Source: Lingula anatina (lineage: Eukaryota > Brachiopoda > Lingulata > Lingulida > Lingulidae). From it: DNA of 51,289 nucleotides. A model generated the notes under the pieces. That model made no database searches, was not told the origin of the DNA, and was given only the letters and a program-made list of their open reading frames with translations. The stretch lies in contig NW_019775652.1 of assembly GCF_001039355.2 (NCBI RefSeq), positions 176,757 through 228,045 on the forward strand, given 5' to 3'. Of the stretch, positions 45,965 through 51,289 are shown piece by piece. Numbering within the stretch: position 1 is the first letter of the stretch; every line of letters starts with the position of its first letter. Made by a program: the position numbers and the translations under genes.

Positions 45965-47440
45965 GGCAAACTCGAAAGAGAAAGTGAAATGGCGCATCAA
46001 TACGGCGGTCGAGCTGAGTATATTAATGCCATTTACAAAATATTGAGCAGACATGGAGGAAAGATGGAATATGATGCCTTGGAGAATGAGATGAAAAGAC
46101 GAAAAGCATTGAGAAAATTACCAGTTGAGGAATATCGGGGTTTTCTGCAAATGTATCCAAATAATTTCAAAACAGAAACTACAAGGTTTGGAGGAAACAT
46201 AGTGAACTTTGTAAAAGCGATAACCACCATTGATTACTGCGCAGAACACTGCACAAGAAAGTCCACTTGCCAAGACTCACTTTGTGACAACTTACATCTG
46301 TGTAAATATTACTTGAATGGCACTTGTAAATTCACTCCCAACTGCCATTTTGGCCATGACCTGACCACTGATCACAATCAGCATGCACTGTTTGAACACC
46401 ATCTGAGTGGACTGGATGAAAGAGCACTGAAGACTGTGATGAACAGTAGTGCGAGAACAGTGCCTAAACCTTGCAAGTTTTACAATGTTGCCAAAGGGTG
46501 TCGTGCGGAGTCTTCAGCATCTTCCTGCCCATTTCTGCATGTGTGTAAACACTACTTGCTGGGATCTTGTCGCTTTGGTAAAAAATGTAAACGATCGCAC
46601 AACATCTGTGATCCACAACCGAAGGCAGTGTTGGAAAAGAATGGAATCAATGTGAACAGGAGTCCTAAAGAAACTCTGGCAGAAATACGCGATGCACTTG
46701 AAGGCATGGATATGACGTCTGATTCTGGAAGCATGACGTCATCATCATCCAGTCAGCCACCTCTGTCCTCTTCACCCAAGCAGAGAAAGGATGCAGGAAA
46801 AGTGACAGGGTCCAGGCAAAGTGACCAAGGCTCTGCAGTTGGTCCAGGTAGTCCCAGACACCAGGCCAGTGTCCAGCACCTGCCAGCAGCCATGGGAAGT
46901 ACTTGTGCTAGTATCTATGGTGATGATGAAATATGTACTTTCCATCTTCGTGGCAAGTGTAACTATGGGCAGTCATGCAGGTACAGTAACCCCTGTATTG
47001 TATGAGGAGAAATTTGATTATCAGGAGAAGAAACATAAATCCTAAATGCAACTTTCCCACCAAACTGTATTTTTTTTCCAAAAAAAATTACCAGTTTGAT
47101 CCTTTCACCTCACTCACCTTCTCTCAGTTAACCCAACTTTGTGCTTGATATGACTGGACCCAATGTTTTATGCCAGTTTATTTTGAGTGACTGGTCAATC
47201 ACTAAGACCATCACCAAGTTCATGTACTAATATGTCTTCTCAGAAAAAAATATTGACATCAAGTACTCTTCGCCAACTTTTATTTGAGGGGTTTTATCAT
47301 TTTAAGGTCTGAATTGGGAAAGAAAAGTAGTTTTGTGTAAACAGAGAAATATGATTTTGGGACATTTAGAAACATGGATTTATCTTCAAACAAGCACACA
47401 CAGGTGTCCAGAGGGATATGAAAGCAGATATTGTGCTTAA
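45965..47440 (+). repeat. Direct duplication, copy 2
   Basis: Partner of 44453-45929 at an offset of about 1,511 bp. It begins GGCAAACTCG where copy 1 has GACAAACTCG. The upstream acceptor present at copy 1 (CTACCAG) is absent here. Confidence 0.95.
45974..45989 (+). promoter_or_regulatory. ISRE/IRF-like GAAANNGAAANNGAAA, copy 2
   Basis: Identical 16-mer to the one at copy 1, again ending on the A of the ATG. Confidence 0.4.
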
Positions 47441-48619
47441 TATGCATGTAGAGTGTCAAACACCCAAATGCTGTTGGATCAAGGGATAGGATGCATATCT
47501 AAAAATCTTTCTTCTCATAGTATGCGAATCTTACTTTTTCTACATCAAATTTTCCGTTGACAATAAATTTTGTAATATTGTCCCACTGTATGCTCATATT
47601 TTTAACCCTTTTCTCTGAGGCACTTGTATACCCGTGGTATGACGTTTTTTCTTTCAGTTGGAATGAACTTTGTATTCAAGTACAAGAACATGTATGTTAT
47701 TGAACAATACATGTATATACTTGTAGTTAGTCTATCTACTTCTTGCCACCATGATTTCTTTGATATAAATTACTGAAGTTATCATTTTTCTTCTTTCAGA
47801 AAATTCCACAACCCTCACAGGTTGCCGTATCACTGGCAGTGCAGGGATGTAACTGGGAGTGGTGAATGGGCAGATCTTCTAGACCTACAGCAAATAAAAC
47901 ATCTGGAAAAAGAATTCTGCAATCCTCAGAAAACTGAAGTGATGATAGGTCTTAAGGGGTAAGTTAAGTTTTAATTCTTCAGTCAAACGTGATGCTAGCA
48001 AGAAAAAAATAGGAGAAAAATAGGACTATGGTGCATATGGGCTGGTATGAACACAGATACGTAATTATATAGTGACATATACAAGTGTCATACAGGATAC
48101 ACAGTACCCAGTAGTCTTCCTCTTTCTTCAAGATAATTATCAATTTACTATATATTTCATAAAGATGTAAACTTGGCTTCATATTAATAGGGTGGTTTAA
48201 GTGATTTTTGTTACATCATATTCTGTTACTAGCAAATACATTGAAACATGTTTAAGATAGCATAGTAATATCAAGTGCAAATAACCATGCAGTGAAAGGC
48301 AATAAAATGATATCACAAAATCAGCCATTAGGTTGGATACAATATTTTGAATTCTAGCCATTATGATACTTTAAATTTTGATGTTAATTTTTAAAATTCA
48401 TACTTATAATCGTCTATGTTATACTGTTATAGGCATCAGTGCTCTGTCAGCTTCTTGACCATGACAATCAGAAGCTCTGGTGATCACCAACTTTTGGAGA
48501 TCCGTAGGCTGTCCACATTGTCCTCAGAGGTGGCGACACCAGCTTCTAGAGCCTTCAGCACATGTTGGTTGTGGTATTGGAAGGATGAGTTTGGACAGTG
48601 GTCTGAATATGAAAAACAG
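45989..48619 (+). CDS. ZAP (ZC3HAV1)/PARP12-like CCCH-WWE protein, 5' part
   Basis: Exons are 45989-46980, 47800-47958 and 48433-48619, all GT-AG with agreeing phases, giving 446 codons. Then a GTTAGT donor leads out of the recognised part. Residues about 85-215 form four CCCH fingers. A serine-rich linker follows. A fifth finger (CTFHLRGKCNYGQSC, then RKFH) has its histidine supplied by the second exon, which validates the splice. Next come WWE domain 1 (YHWQ..GEWADLLDLQQIKHLEKEF) and, after the conserved-looking EIRRLSTLSS link, the start of WWE domain 2 (WLWYWKDEFGQWSEYEKQ). This finger-WWE-WWE order matches vertebrate ZAP and PARP12, where the fingers bind RNA and the WWE module binds ADP-ribose. 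The rest of WWE 2 and any ADP-ribosyltransferase domain are not visible, probably lying past the window. An antiviral role is inference from family. Confidence 0.85.
46981..47799 (+). other. Intron 1 of the ZAP-like gene
   Basis: GTACAG donor and TTCTTTCAG acceptor. The first 460 bp belong to the duplicated unit; the rest is unique AT-rich sequence. Nothing else was recognised. Confidence 0.8.
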
Positions 48620-48906
48620 GTTAGTGACAAGAACAGGATGTGTCAAAGGTAAATATTAGTAACACCTATGCCGAGAACTAAAATTGCTCCCCTCTCTGAA
48701 GGAGGTTGATGTTGTGGTGCAGTATAGACACTTAGGCGACACTTTTTTTCTTTTTATGGATGACATCCTGGGCGCGATTTTCAATTTTTGTCGGTTCTTC
48801 AAAAAAAAATCATACCCAACGAAGTCAGTTATCGCAAATGTCGTTATTGAATTTGCAGGAAAATGAGCTTTCTGCGCATGCGTATTATCCGCTTTGCCGT
48901 CAAATG

Positions 48907-49047
48907 AGCTAACTAATCTGCTGATGGTCTCCATGCCTCCACACATGCCATTAAATGGATTAAATCACATCTCCAAGGTTTAATAGCTAGACCCCTGCAT
49001 GGACAGCGTGTGTGGAGGTGGGGAGACCATCAGCAGATTAGTCAGCT
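48907..49047. mobile_element. Hairpin-forming inverted repeat element (141 bp)
   Basis: The arms begin AGCTAACTAATCTGCTGATG and end with its complement CATCAGCAGATTAGTCAGCT (one mismatch), extended by GGTCTCC and CCTCCACAC pairs. The loop is about 65 bp. Likely a MITE or foldback remnant. No target duplication identified. Confidence 0.75.
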
Positions 49048-49112
49048 CTTCTTTCATGTAGGGTCCGCCATAGGGTCCTTGGATTTTCTATTCTGAATGT
49101 CCTCTTGGGGTG

Positions 49113-49327
49113 CATTCCCAGAGATTTAGATCGATCCAGAGATTTAGATTTAGATCGACCTAACGCCCTGGGGGTTCACGCTAAATTGCAGTCAGCCGAG
49201 CGCGCACCTTAGTTAATTACCCCCTTACAGCTTTTAGTGGGCGGGACAGACGCTTAAGCCAGCTAAGCTGACAGTAATCTAGTGAGACTCCCCACAGGGA
49301 TAGATTGATCTAAAATCTATGGGAATG
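49113..49327. mobile_element. Short element with about 25-bp terminal inverted repeats
   Basis: Begins CATTCCCAGAGATTTAGATC and ends with the imperfect complement GATCTAAAATCTATGGGAATG. The GC-rich centre has no coding capacity. Class unknown. Confidence 0.6.
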
Positions 49328-49334
49328 GGGTCTT

Positions 49335-49457
49335 AGACACGTATGTAACAAAGAAATAAAATTTCCCTGAAATTTAGACACTTATGTTACAAAGAAACAA
49401 ATTTTCCCTGAAATTTAGATACTTATGTAGCAAAGAAACAAATTTTCCCTGAAATTT
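49335..49457. repeat. 41-bp tandem repeat, 3 units
   Basis: Unit pattern is AGACACTTATGTTACAAAG, AAACAAATTTT and CCCTGAAATTT. Units 2 and 3 are nearly identical and unit 1 differs at a few bases. Directly follows the inverted-repeat element. Confidence 0.9.
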
Positions 49458-49911
49458 TACCAACTTCTTCATTACATAGCATGCCTGACACAAATTCATT
49501 CATATTTAGAGAAAATACATATTATGGAAAATAAATACTGTTTTTTATGTACAGATAGTGTGTACATACATTATCATGAATGTTGCTGTCAGTGGGGTCG
49601 GCGTCACTATACACTTTACATCATTTATGCAATTTATGGATAACAGTGTGACTTTTTTTTATCCTCAAACTCACTGTTATGATTTATGGCACTAAATTAA
49701 TAGTCAAATTTTATTCGCATCTTTAATGGATAATTTTTCTTGGAGTTCTGCAGTTTTATTTGAAATTTTCATTTTTGTCTTATTGGCATTTCAGTTTGCT
49801 ACTATGAAATACCATGGAACTGAAGTCCTGTGCCAGTAATATATTCTGAATGTCTCGTACAGTACATAATTAAAAACTGAAGATGATTTACAATTTACAG
49901 GGGCGTCTCGA

Positions 49912-50027
49912 TAGTCTGTAGGTTCATTGGTCCGAAAAATGGTAACATTTTCATCAGTTTTTTAATCTAGGGTTCATTGGTCCAAAGGTTCTATAGTGAA
50001 CACTTGGACCAATGAACCTTCAGACTA
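49912..50027. repeat. Inverted repeat around GGTTCATTGGTCC
   Basis: TAGTCTGTAGGTTCATTGGTCC (49912-49933) pairs with its complement at 50006-50027. A second GGTTCATTGGTCC at 49971-49983 can pair with the same right arm. It directly precedes the 16-bp minisatellite. Confidence 0.85.
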
Positions 50028-50046
50028 TTGAACCTTCGGGGTCATG

Positions 50047-50326
50047 CCGATACTCCCCCGCACCGTTACTCCCCGGCACCGATACTCCCCTGCACCGTTA
50101 CTCCCCCGCACCAATACTCCCCCGCACCAATACTCCCCCTTAGTAAATCTTTGCATTATGCACATCGATACGACCCCACACCGATAGATCCCCGCATCGA
50201 TAAACCCCCTGTAAAATTGCCGTTATACGCGCACCGTTACTCCCCCACACCGATACTCCCCCGCGTTGTTGTTTCCCCGCACCGTTACTCCCCCGCACCG
50301 ATACTCCCCCCCATCATTACTCCCTC
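50047..50326. repeat. 16-bp C-rich minisatellite
   Basis: Units of the form CCGATACTCCCCCGCA alternate with CCGTTACTCCCCCGCA. Six regular units run over 50047-50142, then degenerate ones, then a second regular block from about 50231. The plus-strand open frame through it (proline, serine, tyrosine-rich) is most likely a repeat artefact. Confidence 0.9.
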
Positions 50327-51289
50327 TATGCAATTTTGACGAAACTGAGGATCGAGTAACAGAGTCAACCCTCCATTTAATTATACAGGTTAGGGTCAGT
50401 CTAGGTAAGTGGATCAAAATCTACGACCCGTTTAAGTCCAAATTTTGCGGAGAATCTCATGTACCACACAAGTCCTTTATGCAAAATTTCGAGTTCGCAC
50501 GTATGACAGCACGTACGGAGGATATTGAACATTTGCAATAGATTCCACGAATAATCTGCGAACAGCGAGGCCACAAGCGTAATTTGCTCCCTTTCTAAGG
50601 AGTTTGCAATTGATTTGCAAGTGAGACTTGCCTGGTCCAAGATGCACGGCGCAAGAAATGAAGGAGAAAGAGCCCTTTGCGTGTTGAGTGCGGCGCACGC
50701 CCTCACATCTATAACGAACAAAATCGAAAACACGACGGGACTGCGAGTATGAAAGGCGTGTTCACGACGCATGCTCGTGTCTCGACAATTTCGTTGTGCA
50801 ACAATTTTCAAAATTTTTGAATTTTGCTCAATTCAGATTCTAATCTAATTCAGATTCAAAAGACAAGGGAAAGAAGCTTAAAGAGCAGAAAAGAAGGTTG
50901 GAGGAAAAAGACAGAAAACGAAGCGCTTAAGCACTTCTTTTTTATTACTTAATAATTTTACGAATTCATCGTTGCCTGAAAAAAAAAGACATAGCTGCGT
51001 TATCTTAGATTAAAACTAACTTTGCCTTAAGTTAATAAAAAAATAAAAATAATAATAAATAAATAAAAGGCCGTACAATATATATACAGTAACTACTGAG
51101 TACAGTAGGAGAACGAAATTAATTTTGCAAAAACATTTCTCAAAAATCACAAGGAAGAGCTGTAGACCTACGTACTGTCAAGCTGCACACTAAGTCTGAG
51201 ATTGACTTCGTGTAACGTTCTTTATTTTTCCCAATATATTTCGAATAAAATTTGTCAATTCTGGGTCCCAAGAGGGTGGTGCATCTTGA

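Larger units (their letters stand above)
48620..51289. other. Downstream region, repeats only
   Basis: After the donor at 48620 I find no exon with WWE or ADP-ribosyltransferase character. The stretch has two hairpin elements, a 41-bp tandem repeat, an inverted repeat and a 16-bp minisatellite. A 136-codon minus-strand open frame (50811-50401) has no recognisable motif. Confidence 0.5.

Noticed and set aside
50028-50339. Proline/tyrosine-rich plus-strand open frame
   Set aside because: Entirely the 16-bp minisatellite read in one frame.
50401-50811. 136-codon minus-strand open frame near the right edge
   Set aside because: No motif, no homologue recognised, and it lies in repeat-rich DNA. 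It could be a relic, but I cannot support a gene.

Overview
The window reads as nuclear DNA from a bilaterian invertebrate, most likely a marine one. It is AT-rich, has GT-AG introns of up to 14 kb, many short foldback DNA transposons and microsatellites, a decayed Penelope-like element and a LINE fragment. Its genes belong to animal families: an NR0B (DAX1/SHP) nuclear receptor, a cytosolic sulfotransferase, a WD40 protein and a ZAP/PARP12-type CCCH-WWE protein. I cannot tell mollusc, annelid or brachiopod from hemichordate or cephalochordate. Gene models come from reading splice sites and phases by eye; there is no transcript evidence.

Layout. (1) 2.0-15.1 kb, plus strand: a two-exon NR0B gene of 639 codons with an 11.2-kb intron. 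The intron begins with a cluster of nuclear-receptor half sites. (2) 15.1-19.8 kb: tail-to-tail intergenic DNA with four TGACGT sites spaced exactly 11 bp apart. (3) 19.8-44.2 kb, minus strand: a 13-exon WD40 gene whose phases all agree, giving 603 aa. Its 14.2-kb intron contains a two-exon sulfotransferase on the opposite strand (30.2-31.7 kb, 300 aa). (4) 44.45 kb to beyond 48.6 kb, plus strand: the 5' part of a ZAP/PARP12-like gene, divergent from the WD40 gene across about 0.23 kb. Its first coding exon is present twice, about 98% identical, and a single N sits at the junction. (5) 48.6-51.3 kb: hairpin repeats and a 16-bp minisatellite, with no recognised exon.

The genes look functionally independent: a transcriptional corepressor, a PAPS-dependent sulfotransferase, a beta-propeller scaffold and an RNA/ADP-ribose-binding antiviral-type protein. 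The WD40 and ZAP-like genes may share a divergent promoter. The most interesting points are the ancient SHP-like layout of the NR0B gene, a triple-GAAA (ISRE-like) element touching the ATG of both ZAP-like first exons, the phased TGACGT array, and an undescribed-looking 5-bp-TSD MITE family present in three copies inside the WD40 gene.
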